This document shows positions 32,204 through 38,619 of a stretch of 38,619 nucleotides of DNA, piece after piece; the stretch's first letter is position 1; every line of letters begins with the position of its first letter. The position numbers and the translations under genes are program-made. The notes under the pieces are model-generated. The model searched no databases. It saw only the letters and a list, made by a program, of their open reading frames with translations, and had not been told where the DNA came from. The stretch covers positions 1 through 38,619 of the IMG/VR virus record IMGVR_UViG_3300037827_000484; one strand, given 5' to 3'. The stretch comes from a virus.

Positions 32204-33019
32204 ATGTCTTCCGGTTTTATAAAATTGCCTCGTAGCTTACTTCAAGACCCTCTTTGGAAAAGTCTACCTTATACTTATCGTCATATTTTTCTCACGATTT
32301 TAGAACACGCCGTGTGGAAACCTACTAAAGTTAATGATCATGGAAAAATCATTGACTTGAAGCCCGGGCAACTTCTTACGACTTTGCGTTTACTCGTTAA
32401 ACTTTGTGATGAACCAGACATAAACAAGAGGCTTATAGAGCGCGCATTAGTAAAATTTAATTTACTCGATTTTTCGGGACATGAAGTGGGACAAAAAAAA
32501 ACCGTTATCACTATAACTAGAAAGGATATTGTGGAATTATGGGGGACAGAAAACGGGACAAAAGTGGGACAAACTCGGGACATAAAAGAAGAAGTAAAGA
32601 CTTTAAGTAGTGTTAAGTCTTGTTCTAATGATAGATATAAAAAGAATACTCTTAAACACATAAACGCGCGAGAACGCGCTGACTCGCTTCGCTCGCCTGT
32701 TTTTGTGAAAAATTCTTCTTCTTTATCTCAAAAAAAGCAATATCGTGATTTCGTTCATCTCACGGAAGAAGAGCATCAAAAGCTTGTAGGTTCTCATGGT
32801 GAACCTGTAACCAATGAAATTTTAGACTTTTTGAATAACTACAAAGCTAGTAATGGCAAACGCTACAAATCAGACTATCACGCTATCCTCAACTGGGTGA
32901 TAGATGCAATAATAAGCAAAAAGCAAGTCTTCCGCAGCAGCAAAATCGTGCCAATTGATCGCAGCACCAAAGACATGCAAGGCAATCCTATCAAAAGCCG
33001 TGCTGAGGAGTTATTTTGA
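32204..33019 (+). CDS. Phage replication initiator-like protein
   Basis: 271 residues. The N-terminal 110 residues (GFIKLPRSLLQDPLWKS, then RLLVKLCDEPDINKRLIERAL) look like the winged-helix DNA-binding domain of phage replisome organisers. After a basic low-complexity linker, the C-terminal part (FVHLTEEEHQKLV, NNYKASNGKRYKSDYHAILNWV) is a segment common in phage initiation proteins. It precedes a DnaC-like loader, as O precedes P in lambda. Its expression is probably gated by the hairpins upstream. Confidence 0.8.
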   Translation: MSSGFIKLPRSLLQDPLWKSLPYTYRHIFLTILEHAVWKPTKVNDHGKIIDLKPGQLLTTLRLLVKLCDEPDINKRLIERALVKFNLLDFSGHEVGQKKTVITITRKDIVELWGTENGTKVGQTRDIKEEVKTLSSVKSCSNDRYKKNTLKHINARERADSLRSPVFVKNSSSLSQKKQYRDFVHLTEEEHQKLVGSHGEPVTNEILDFLNNYKASNGKRYKSDYHAILNWVIDAIISKKQVFRSSKIVPIDRSTKDMQGNPIKSRAEELF

Positions 33020-33540
33020 TGAACATCATAGCTTCCATAGACAAAATTGATCAAACACCAGAAGATATTGAGCTCTTGAGAAACTATGCCATGCAGCCTT
33101 TTGGCTTTCTTTTGCTAGCAGGTGCCAACGGCACAGGAAAATCTTATGCCGCGGAAGCAATTTACTATTGCAATACGCATTTCATTCTTCCAGCTAGAGA
33201 CGATGATTTAGCTATTTTTAAAACACAAGCCGACTTGAATGCAGAATGGCTAGAAAGTCAAGGCGTAGAAATGCGATGGATGATGGAAAAATATAAAGAA
33301 ACAAAGCTTTTGATCATAGACGATTTAGGCACAAGAACACCGACAGAGGCTTTTTTAGATTTTCTATATGCCGTGATCGATTACCGCTGGCGCTTAAGGG
33401 ATAAAGCAGGTACAATTATCACCACAAACAAAACAGGAGCAGAGATAAGACAAATTTTTGGAAGTGCAATCTTAAGCCGAATAAGTTCGGGAGTTGTAAA
33501 AAGATGGGACGGTGCAGATCGAAGAATGGTAGCGTTCTAA
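33019..33540 (+). CDS. DnaC/IstB-like helicase loader ATPase
   Basis: 173 residues from ATG 33019 (TGATG overlap). Walker A GANGTGKS (35-42), Walker B LLIIDDLG (97-104), sensor-like ITTNKTG, and SRISSG arginine finger region. Short for DnaC (245) because the N-terminal helicase-binding part is missing. It probably loads the host replicative helicase at the phage origin set up by the upstream initiator. Confidence 0.85.
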   Translation: MNIIASIDKIDQTPEDIELLRNYAMQPFGFLLLAGANGTGKSYAAEAIYYCNTHFILPARDDDLAIFKTQADLNAEWLESQGVEMRWMMEKYKETKLLIIDDLGTRTPTEAFLDFLYAVIDYRWRLRDKAGTIITTNKTGAEIRQIFGSAILSRISSGVVKRWDGADRRMVAF

Positions 33541-33563
33541 AAATCGATATGGAGGTGGTTTAA

Positions 33564-33641
33564 ATGCAATTGGTTGCTTTAAAAACATTAAACCGACTCA
33601 AGATAGCCGTGAGCAAAAAAAGATCAACCAATCTAATCTAA
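33564..33641 (+). CDS. Possible 25-residue basic peptide
   Basis: A short frame starting MQLVALKTLNRLKIAVSKK. A very strong GGAGGTGG (33551-33558) lies at good spacing, better than for most genes here. Amphipathic and basic. Could be a leader peptide or a small regulator. Size keeps it uncertain. Confidence 0.4.
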   Translation: MQLVALKTLNRLKIAVSKKRSTNLI

Positions 33642-33654
33642 TGAGGTTTTTGGT

Positions 33655-33900
33655 GTGTTGCAAGAACAGTTCGACATTATAGGCTTTTGGGAGAATCAAA
33701 TATTTTTTAAATTGGCGGAGAAAGTCATTGCCCTTAGCACGAAATTGCCAAAAGAAGATTTAATCCTTCAGCTCAAAATTGAGCCAGAGGATGTAAAAGC
33801 CATGCGGGACGAAATACTTTTTCAGGCAAGTCGATTGCCTCTTACATATGCAAATTACTTAGATCTTGAGACTATCATCTATTCTCAGGAAAACCAATAA
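33655..33900 (+). CDS. Hypothetical helical protein, GTG start
   Basis: 81 residues; GTG 33655 follows GAGG at suitable distance. Helical and acidic (FKLAEKVIALSTKLPKEDL). Part of the replication operon. No family recognised. Confidence 0.55.
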   Translation: MLQEQFDIIGFWENQIFFKLAEKVIALSTKLPKEDLILQLKIEPEDVKAMRDEILFQASRLPLTYANYLDLETIIYSQENQ

Positions 33901-33919
33901 AATTATTTAAAGGATTTAT

Positions 33920-34255
33920 ATGGAAATAACTCATTACAAACCAATTAACCATAAACTTCTACAGGGTACATTTACTCTCAAAATACCAAAATGGGGTAAT
34001 TTACTCATTAACGAAATTTCCTATTTCAAAAATGATATTACAAATCAACGTTGGATTAACTTTCCTTCCAAAAAGTACGAAAAAGACGGGAAAACAAAAT
34101 ATTTTAAATACTTATATTTTGAAGATCAGTCGATCTCTGAAGCTTTTCAAGATAAAGTTATGAAAGCTTTAGATCTTTTCTTTGAAAAAAACCCTGAATT
34201 GCTTACCATTCAATCAAATAAATCATTCGACGACAATGAGGAAGTGCCATTCTAA
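33920..34255 (+). CDS. SSB-like single-stranded DNA-binding protein
   Basis: 111 residues. Beta-rich body (GTFTLKIPKWGNLLINEISYF ... WINFPSKKYEKDGKT) and the acidic tail DDNEEVPF at the C-terminus, the signature tail of SSB proteins that binds partner enzymes. It is not a classic OB-SSB by sequence. Located in the replication operon, directly before the RusA-like gene. Confidence 0.65.
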   Translation: MEITHYKPINHKLLQGTFTLKIPKWGNLLINEISYFKNDITNQRWINFPSKKYEKDGKTKYFKYLYFEDQSISEAFQDKVMKALDLFFEKNPELLTIQSNKSFDDNEEVPF

Positions 34256-34611
34256 ATAAAATATTTGATGAAATAGTTCCAGTTTACACAGTCAGCGAGA
34301 GTAACTGTTCAGAGCATTGGACAAAAAAAAAGAAAAGACACGATTTACAAAAAAAATGGATATGGGTAATATTTAAAAGACAAAATATCAAAATGCCGCT
34401 TCCTTGCCATATTGTTCTAACACGCATAGGGAAAAAGAAGTTGGATAGTGATAACTTGCCAATGTCAATGAAATGGGTCCGTGATGCGGTAGCCGATCAA
34501 CTCATTCCTGGTCTCCTTCCCGGAAGAGCAGATGATGACTCTCGCATCACATGGGACTATGCTCAGGAAATAGCAAAAGAATATGCCGTGCGAATAGAGA
34601 TCTTCATTTAA
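34249..34611 (+). CDS. RusA-like protein with AUU start
   Basis: About 120 residues. VYTVSESNCSEHWTKKKKRH at the start, then LPCHIVLTRIGKKKLDSDNL, KWVRDAVADQLIPG and ADDDSRITWDYAQ are typical of RusA-like Holliday junction resolvase-type phage proteins, including the acidic D-x-DN and DDD residues. The frame is open from 34240 but has no ATG, GTG or TTG before ATG 34393, which would cut off the conserved N-terminus. ATT 34249 has AGGA six bases upstream and overlaps the SSB stop. Confidence 0.65.
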   Translation: MLNKIFDEIVPVYTVSESNCSEHWTKKKKRHDLQKKWIWVIFKRQNIKMPLPCHIVLTRIGKKKLDSDNLPMSMKWVRDAVADQLIPGLLPGRADDDSRITWDYAQEIAKEYAVRIEIFI

Positions 34612-35365
34612 CAGCTTCTCCAAACTCTTTTTCAATCTTCGTATGGCTTCTAAAATTATATATGTCAATCAAGATTTCATACCAATCTTGAGCAGAACTT
34701 TTGGGCTTCATATCAAACCACTTTAAATCTAACTTCTTAAAAAATGTCGGCGCATCGAAACCGGTCGTCTTATGCAGCCATCTAAAAGCTTGAGTGAACT
34801 TATAATTGGTGAACATGCTAAATGGTTTTATTCTCTTATCTTTGCAATAACTCATGAAGTCATTATAAAGAGTCATGATTTCGCTCATTTCGGTATCTTT
34901 TAAGCTTTGATATTCTCCCTTTTTCAATCCGTCCATCATCTTGGCATTCATATTACCAAATAACAAACTCAGTAAAGCCTTTGGCTTCAGTGCCGAACTC
35001 TTTAAGGCGTCTTTAAGCATGATATAATCGGGATTCTTTTCCTTCGTTGCATAATAATCTATATAGTTTTCAATCTCCCAACATCTTTGATTTACATTGC
35101 ATTCAATAATATGACCTTCTTTAACATCCATGGATTTTACGTAAAACACTTCACAATTTAACTGCTTCGCCGCTTCAATACGATGCTGCCCATCGATAAC
35201 ATAATAGTCTTTATTGACAATTATAGGATGCAACTTCAATTGATTGTCTCTTTGGATAGCCTGCTTAAGTTTATTCAAATGACGTGATTGTATAGGCCTA
35301 TTTCCTATAGATTTCTTAAATAGACTATAATTTTTAGTCCCTAAGATAATTTCCCCTGCTTGCAT
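34604..35365 (-). CDS. ParB/sulfiredoxin-fold protein
   Basis: 253 residues. LKLHPIIVNKDYYVIDGQHRIEAAKQL (shown here by its core VIDGQHRIEAAK) is the ParB/Srx nucleotide-binding core with GQHR. The remainder is helical. In phages such proteins are used as nucleases, CTPases or partition-like factors. No ParA is visible, so partition is not supported. Transcribed against the replication operon; its end overlaps the RusA-like gene end. Confidence 0.8.
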   Translation of the reverse strand: MQAGEIILGTKNYSLFKKSIGNRPIQSRHLNKLKQAIQRDNQLKLHPIIVNKDYYVIDGQHRIEAAKQLNCEVFYVKSMDVKEGHIIECNVNQRCWEIENYIDYYATKEKNPDYIMLKDALKSSALKPKALLSLLFGNMNAKMMDGLKKGEYQSLKDTEMSEIMTLYNDFMSYCKDKRIKPFSMFTNYKFTQAFRWLHKTTGFDAPTFFKKLDLKWFDMKPKSSAQDWYEILIDIYNFRSHTKIEKEFGEAVK

Positions 35366-35532
35366 ATATACCTCTCTAGTATTGCTAATTTAATCTTTAA
35401 CTCCACGACTTCCGCAGTAATACCGTTCATACGGGCATAAGTACTTTTCCTAACTTTATCCAATGTGTCCTTTACCGCATCCATCTCACACTCGTCAACA
35501 CTTTTTAACATATCAAGTTGTACTTCTCTCAT
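35341..35532 (-). CDS. Small helical protein paired with ParB-fold gene
   Basis: 63 residues from ATG 35532, which has GGAGG upstream; an upstream in-frame start at 35667 lies before the promoter. Helical, charged. Overlaps the ParB-fold gene by 25 bases, so the two are co-expressed. Function unknown. Confidence 0.6.
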   Translation of the reverse strand: MREVQLDMLKSVDECEMDAVKDTLDKVRKSTYARMNGITAEVVELKIKLAILERYICKQGKLS

Positions 35533-35556
35533 AATATTTTCCTCCGGTGCAAAGGC

Positions 35557-35585
35557 ATTGTAAATATCCTCATTTTTTAACACAA
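35557..35585 (-). promoter_or_regulatory. Reverse promoter for the ParB operon
   Basis: TTGTGT (35585-35580), 17-base spacer, TACAAT (35562-35557; five of six). It shares its upstream T-tract with the reverse promoter at 30955-30983. Confidence 0.55.
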
Positions 35586-35595
35586 GAAAAAAAAG
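35581..35595. repeat. CACAAG-A8-G motif, copy 2
   Basis: Identical to 30979-30993. In both places it overlaps the -35 of a reverse-strand early-type promoter. Confidence 0.6.
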
Positions 35596-35634
35596 CACTT
35601 GACATATTCTGTACCAAATTTTAAGTGTTATCTC

Positions 35635-35656
35635 GATTCCAAGTTGTTTTGGAATC
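35635..35656. promoter_or_regulatory. Hairpin upstream of terminase genes
   Basis: GATTCCAA (35635-35642) pairs with TTGGAATC (35649-35656), six-base loop. TTGACA at 35599-35604 could be a + strand -35 for the packaging genes, but no good -10 follows at the right distance. Confidence 0.45.
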
Positions 35657-35679
35657 ATGAGACGCAATAGTCATAGGGG

Positions 35680-35710
35680 TGGCTTACGAGCTTAAAAAAT
35701 TCGTAAGCCA
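35680..35710. promoter_or_regulatory. 10-bp hairpin in terminase leader
   Basis: TGGCTTACGA (35680-35689) pairs perfectly with TCGTAAGCCA (35701-35710), followed by ATTTT. A tiny frame from ATG 35657 (MRRNSHRGGLRA) ends in the loop, as in an attenuator. It lies 15 bases before the terminase start. Confidence 0.5.
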
Positions 35711-35724
35711 TTTTAAAAGGATAT

Positions 35725-36135
35725 ATGCCTGGACAAAAAGGAAATAAAAACGCAATTGGGAATAATGGGGGAAGACCACGGAAATTTGATCTAGTAGAAG
35801 AAGCTAAAGCTTTCAAAGAATGGGCAGATAAACCCGATTCTTTAGTTCTAAGAAAGTTCGCAGCCGTGAGAGGATATGACTGCCAATCTCGACTCAATGA
35901 CTACGCAAATGAATCTGTGGAGTTTGGGCAAGCTTTTAAATACGCAAAGATAATGATAGGGGCTCGCAGAGAAGAATTATTAGTGAAAGGAAAAGGGCAT
36001 CCCGCCCCTTTCATGCGTTATGCTGCCATCTATGATCCTGAACTAAAACGTCATGAGCAAGATATCAAAACTCAAGAAGCGTTAGTTAATTCCAATCTTA
36101 AAGTTCAAATCGTAGACTTCAAAAATGCAAGCTGA
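35725..36135 (+). CDS. Terminase small subunit
   Basis: 136 residues. The start (GQKGNKNAIGNNGGRPRKF) is the familiar opening of phage small terminases, followed by a helical DNA-binding core (VLRKFAAVRGYDCQSRLNDY). It recognises the packaging site and brings DNA to the large subunit. AAAGGA precedes the start. Overlaps the large-subunit gene by 11 bases. Confidence 0.85.
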   Translation: MPGQKGNKNAIGNNGGRPRKFDLVEEAKAFKEWADKPDSLVLRKFAAVRGYDCQSRLNDYANESVEFGQAFKYAKIMIGARREELLVKGKGHPAPFMRYAAIYDPELKRHEQDIKTQEALVNSNLKVQIVDFKNAS

Positions 36136-37471
36136 AACAGTTATTCGGATACCGCATCTTTTTGAACCAAGATCGTATCAGCTTCCTTTGCTGCAAGCAC
36201 TCGATAAAGGAATTAAGAAGCATGTTTGGTGTTTACATAGAGGAGCAGGCAAAGATCTTCTTGCTCTCAATTATCTTATTTGTTGTGCTATCAAGAAAAG
36301 AGGCGTGTATCTACATTGCTTCCCAAACTATTCTCAAGGCAAAAAAGCTATATGGAAAAGTAACCATTCTACTCATGATGGTGATGTTGTTGCTTATCTT
36401 GATCATATCCCTGAATCGCTTATCAAGAGCAAGAATTCAAGCGAGATGATGATAGAATTTGTAAACGGCTCTATATATTGTGTGATGGGCTTAGATGGGA
36501 AGAATGCTAATAGAGCTCGGGGCATGAATCCCAATTTCGTTATTCTCTCAGAATATGCATTTATGGACCCTGAAAGCTGGTATACAGTAGAGCCAAGGGT
36601 AACTCAAAACAATGGCACTGTAATCTTTGCAAGTACCCCCAATGGACAAAATCATTTTTACCATCTTTATAATCATGCTAAAAATAATCCTGCTGAATAT
36701 CATGCTTCATTGCTTACTATTGATGACACATCTGTTTTCCCACCTTCGTTTATCGAAAGCAAAAGGGCTGAACAGATCCCAGAGGATTTCATTCAACAAG
36801 AATATTATTGTTCTTTTACGCGGGGTGCGGAAGGTTCCTATTATGGTAAACAAATACAGCGAGCAAGAGAAGAGAATCGCATTACTCGTCTTAATATTAG
36901 TGACGATCTCCCTTGTCACACTGCTTGGGATATCGGTATAGGGGACAGCAATGCTATTTGGGTATTCCAGATATTGAAAAGTGGTAATATAAATCTTCTT
37001 CATTATTATGAAAATAGCGGGGGGGGGCTGCCTCATAACTTACATTTCCTAAATCAATGGAAGGAGAAGCATAAGATCATATGGGGTAAACACTTTGTGC
37101 CGCATGATATGAAGAATAGAGAATATAGCACTGGAAACGAAAGGCTAGAGATAGCACGTGAAATGGGATATGAAATGAGCGTGATACCATTAACGCCTGT
37201 AGATGATGGCATACAATGTGTTCGCTCTCTATTAGCACATTGTTATTTCGATGAGAAGAATTGTACTCAAGGGATTAAATGCTTAGATCTCTATCGAAAG
37301 AAGTGGGATGAGAATCTTAAAGTTTATCAAGATAAGCCTTTACATGACCAATACTCACATGGAGCAGATGCGTTTAGAATGCTAGCTTTAGGTGTGAAGT
37401 TAGGCACATCAGATAATAAGTTGAGTGCTGAGAAGATTACAGAAATGAGAGTAAGAAATTTAGGATATTAA
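36125..37471 (+). CDS. Terminase large subunit
   Basis: 448 residues. Walker A HRGAGKD (38-44), Walker B FVILSEYAF (138-146), coupling motif STPNG (170-174), then the RNase H-like nuclease with DIGIGDS (269-275) and HGADAFR near 427. It drives DNA into the head and cuts it. SE in Walker B is a common variant. Followed by four small genes and the portal. Confidence 0.93.
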   Translation: MQAETVIRIPHLFEPRSYQLPLLQALDKGIKKHVWCLHRGAGKDLLALNYLICCAIKKRGVYLHCFPNYSQGKKAIWKSNHSTHDGDVVAYLDHIPESLIKSKNSSEMMIEFVNGSIYCVMGLDGKNANRARGMNPNFVILSEYAFMDPESWYTVEPRVTQNNGTVIFASTPNGQNHFYHLYNHAKNNPAEYHASLLTIDDTSVFPPSFIESKRAEQIPEDFIQQEYYCSFTRGAEGSYYGKQIQRAREENRITRLNISDDLPCHTAWDIGIGDSNAIWVFQILKSGNINLLHYYENSGGGLPHNLHFLNQWKEKHKIIWGKHFVPHDMKNREYSTGNERLEIAREMGYEMSVIPLTPVDDGIQCVRSLLAHCYFDEKNCTQGIKCLDLYRKKWDENLKVYQDKPLHDQYSHGADAFRMLALGVKLGTSDNKLSAEKITEMRVRNLGY

Positions 37472-37472
37472 T

Positions 37473-37712
37473 ATGTCAGATGATGTAAAACCACAATTGA
37501 AGAACAAGAAGAAGTGTTTAGAGTGCGATAAGGAGACTTTCAATTTTATTGATGATACATTCACCGAATGTAGATCTTGCGTATCAGATGAAAAAGTTCA
37601 TAGATATATTAAGGGTGACTTAGGGATAGCATTCGGTAAATGTAATCAATTCCAAAAGCAGAAGATTCTAAGAAGAATATTGAGAGATATGGTTTATTTA
37701 GTAACGATATAG
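37473..37712 (+). CDS. Small zinc-finger protein
   Basis: 79 residues with CLEC (about 15-18) and CRSC (33-36), a four-Cys site, then a basic helical tail (KCNQFQKQKILRRILRD). Starts two bases after the terminase stop. Function unknown. Confidence 0.6.
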   Translation: MSDDVKPQLKNKKKCLECDKETFNFIDDTFTECRSCVSDEKVHRYIKGDLGIAFGKCNQFQKQKILRRILRDMVYLVTI

Positions 37713-37719
37713 AGGAAAT

Positions 37720-37992
37720 ATGAATAAAGAATTTAATTATACCGAAGAAGACTTCGAGGAGTTATCCTCTTACTTAGACAGATCCCAATTAATGTCCTAT
37801 GCAACCCCAGATCAGTATCAATGGAGACACAATGAATTGTGTAGAGCAATAGCTAATTTTTTATTACAACCATATCACAAAAAAAAGAAAGAGGAATATG
37901 CACAAAAAAATCATGAAGAAAGCAGCAAAAGCGTTATCAAAAGATGCAAAGCATTACGAGAAGGAAATCAAACACGACAAGAAGAAACATAA
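37720..37992 (+). CDS. Hypothetical helical protein
   Basis: 90 residues: acidic N-terminus (FNYTEEDFEELSSYLDRSQL), basic C-terminus. AGAGG precedes the start. Overlaps the next gene by 95 bases in another frame, so the C-terminus may be less constrained. Function unknown. Confidence 0.55.
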   Translation: MNKEFNYTEEDFEELSSYLDRSQLMSYATPDQYQWRHNELCRAIANFLLQPYHKKKKEEYAQKNHEESSKSVIKRCKALREGNQTRQEET

Positions 37993-38089
37993 TAAGACCA
38001 AAGCAAAGCATGATATGGTAGAAAAGAAAGAGGCTCTTTCGGCGGCCAAAGACATGAAGAAAAGATCTAGCAAAGCACATGAGTATTAA
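37898..38089 (+). CDS. Lys-rich small protein
   Basis: 63 residues, about one third Lys, with His and Ala, helical and probably disordered alone. AGAGG lies before ATG 37898. It might bind DNA or virion proteins; similar Lys-rich proteins occur near phage portal genes. Overlaps the upstream gene in a different frame. Confidence 0.5.
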   Translation: MHKKIMKKAAKALSKDAKHYEKEIKHDKKKHNKTKAKHDMVEKKEALSAAKDMKKRSSKAHEY

Positions 38090-38092
38090 AAT

Positions 38093-38278
38093 ATGGTTAT
38101 TCGTAACAAATCTATGGATGAACGGCTTGCCAGAATAAAAAAATCTAATGATAACTGGTTAAGCCGTGATGCAAATGATAAAAAGAATACTCAAAAAATG
38201 CATCATCCTTGGCATAGAGAAGCTAGGGCCACATACAAATATAATACGTGGAAAAGAGAAGTTCTTATAGACGAGTAA
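38093..38278 (+). CDS. Hypothetical basic protein
   Basis: 61 residues, charged with conserved-looking aromatic residues (HHPWHREARATYKYNTWKRE). Last gene before the portal. No family recognised. Confidence 0.5.
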   Translation: MVIRNKSMDERLARIKKSNDNWLSRDANDKKNTQKMHHPWHREARATYKYNTWKREVLIDE

Positions 38279-38331
38279 GCAGACTTCTGTTAGTCATAAA
38301 GTTAAAATATTTATGATAACTGAGGAATGCG

Positions 38332-38619
38332 ATGACGTGGCCTACTTCAAACCCTATTGCTCGTGAATTGGATGATTTTTGGAAAGAGAGTCAGTCTTTA
38401 TGGCAACAGTGGTGGTATGAGGCTGATTTAGATACAAAGATGGCCACTGGTCAGCAAGACTATTGGAATACATTCTACAACATCAATTATCGCAATCAGA
38501 AAATTTTAATGTTTAACAAGATTCTTCGTATCATCAACATGATAGGAGGATACCAACGCGATAATAGATTAGCTACTGTTATTGCTCCGTCAGATAATGA
38601 CCCTGATTCTGGCGAGACA
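38332..38619 (+). CDS. P22-like portal protein, N-terminal part (continues at base 2)
   Basis: The ATG at 38332 follows GAGG at 38322-38325. The frame runs MTWPTSNPIARELDDFWKES and onward through the 127-base repeat without a stop, then continues at base 2. It adds 59 residues to the part seen from ATG 17. The helical N-terminus rich in Trp (SLWQQWWYEADLD) fits the outer wing of P22-type portals. Confidence 0.88.
   Translation, partial: MTWPTSNPIARELDDFWKESQSLWQQWWYEADLDTKMATGQQDYWNTFYNINYRNQKILMFNKILRIINMIGGYQRDNRLATVIAPSDNDPDSGET
38493..38619. repeat. Terminal direct repeat, right copy
   Basis: Exact copy of bases 1-127. Removing one copy gives a circle of 38,492 bp and joins the two parts of the portal gene in frame. 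Confidence 0.95.

Noticed and set aside
34200-34260. Programmed -1 frameshift joining the SSB-like and RusA-like genes
   Set aside because: The frames are related by -1, but there is no slippery heptamer at the overlap, and the SSB tail ends naturally in EVPF followed by stop.
34604-35365. Plasmid-type ParB partition gene
   Set aside because: The fold motif is present, but there is no ParA-like ATPase and no cluster of centromere repeats nearby, so partition is not supported.
36536-36570. Broken Walker B in the terminase large subunit (SE instead of DE)
   Set aside because: SEYA/SEWA is a frequent form in large terminases of this type, so it is not a defect.
1-38619. CRISPR arrays or insertion sequences
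   Set aside because: No regularly spaced direct repeats with unique spacers, and no transposase with terminal inverted repeats, were seen.

Overview
The window is one complete phage genome, written as a linearised circle. The first 127 bases (1-127) recur exactly at 38493-38619, so the unique circle is 38,492 bp, and the portal gene runs across the join (38332-38619 into 2-1945). It is AT-rich and densely packed; no stretch over 300 bases lacks a gene. It looks like a short-tailed (podovirus-type) phage. It pairs a P22-type portal and terminase with an N4-gp56-like major capsid protein, three internal/ejection-type proteins and a large set of fibre genes. The host is not named by any gene. 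AT richness, small MDW/MEW-type membrane proteins of a kind I recall from amoeba-associated intracellular bacteria, and the absence of any recognisable endolysin make an intracellular or environmental-chlamydia-like host conceivable. That is inference only.

Layout. (a) 35.7-38.6 kb: terminase small and large subunits, four small genes, start of the portal. (b) 0-1.9 kb: rest of the portal. (c) 2.0-10.3 kb: an accessory block between portal and scaffold. It holds a structured RNA-like element, DUF551-type proteins, an SF2 helicase, a truncated tyrosine-integrase-like protein, a 26-residue hydrophobic peptide, a serine recombinase, a metallophosphoesterase and many tiny Cys-rich, zinc-ribbon or membrane proteins. 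(d) 10.3-22.2 kb: scaffold-like protein, major capsid gene split by a group I intron with a LAGLIDADG endonuclease, connector, tail and ejection proteins. Many of these genes are coupled by TAATG or ATGA overlaps. (e) 22.2-23.0 kb: an antisense cluster of three or four small membrane proteins with its own promoter. (f) 23.1-27.9 kb: fibre and adhesin genes with shared modules and a beta-helix protein. (g) 27.9-29.1 kb: a reverse-strand secreted protein and small basic or charged phage proteins. (h) 29.1-31.4 kb: a reverse-strand recombination operon (ERF annealing protein, PD-(D/E)XK nuclease, small proteins), divergent from a Cro-like regulator. (i) 31.4-34.6 kb: replication genes (initiator-like protein, DnaC-like loader, SSB-like protein, RusA-like protein). 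(j) 34.6-35.6 kb: a reverse-strand ParB-fold protein and a small partner.

How it fits together. The Cro/early divergent region at 30.9 kb resembles a lambdoid switch: two outward promoters, each with a CACGGTG palindrome in its spacer. The replication genes lie downstream of an RNA segment that can form two mutually exclusive hairpins, one of which hides the initiator's ribosome binding site. Packaging, head, tail and fibre genes lie on the + strand. The most unusual features are the intron in the capsid gene, the candidate RNA switch, the RusA-like gene with no ATG/GTG/TTG start, and the accessory block between portal and scaffold.
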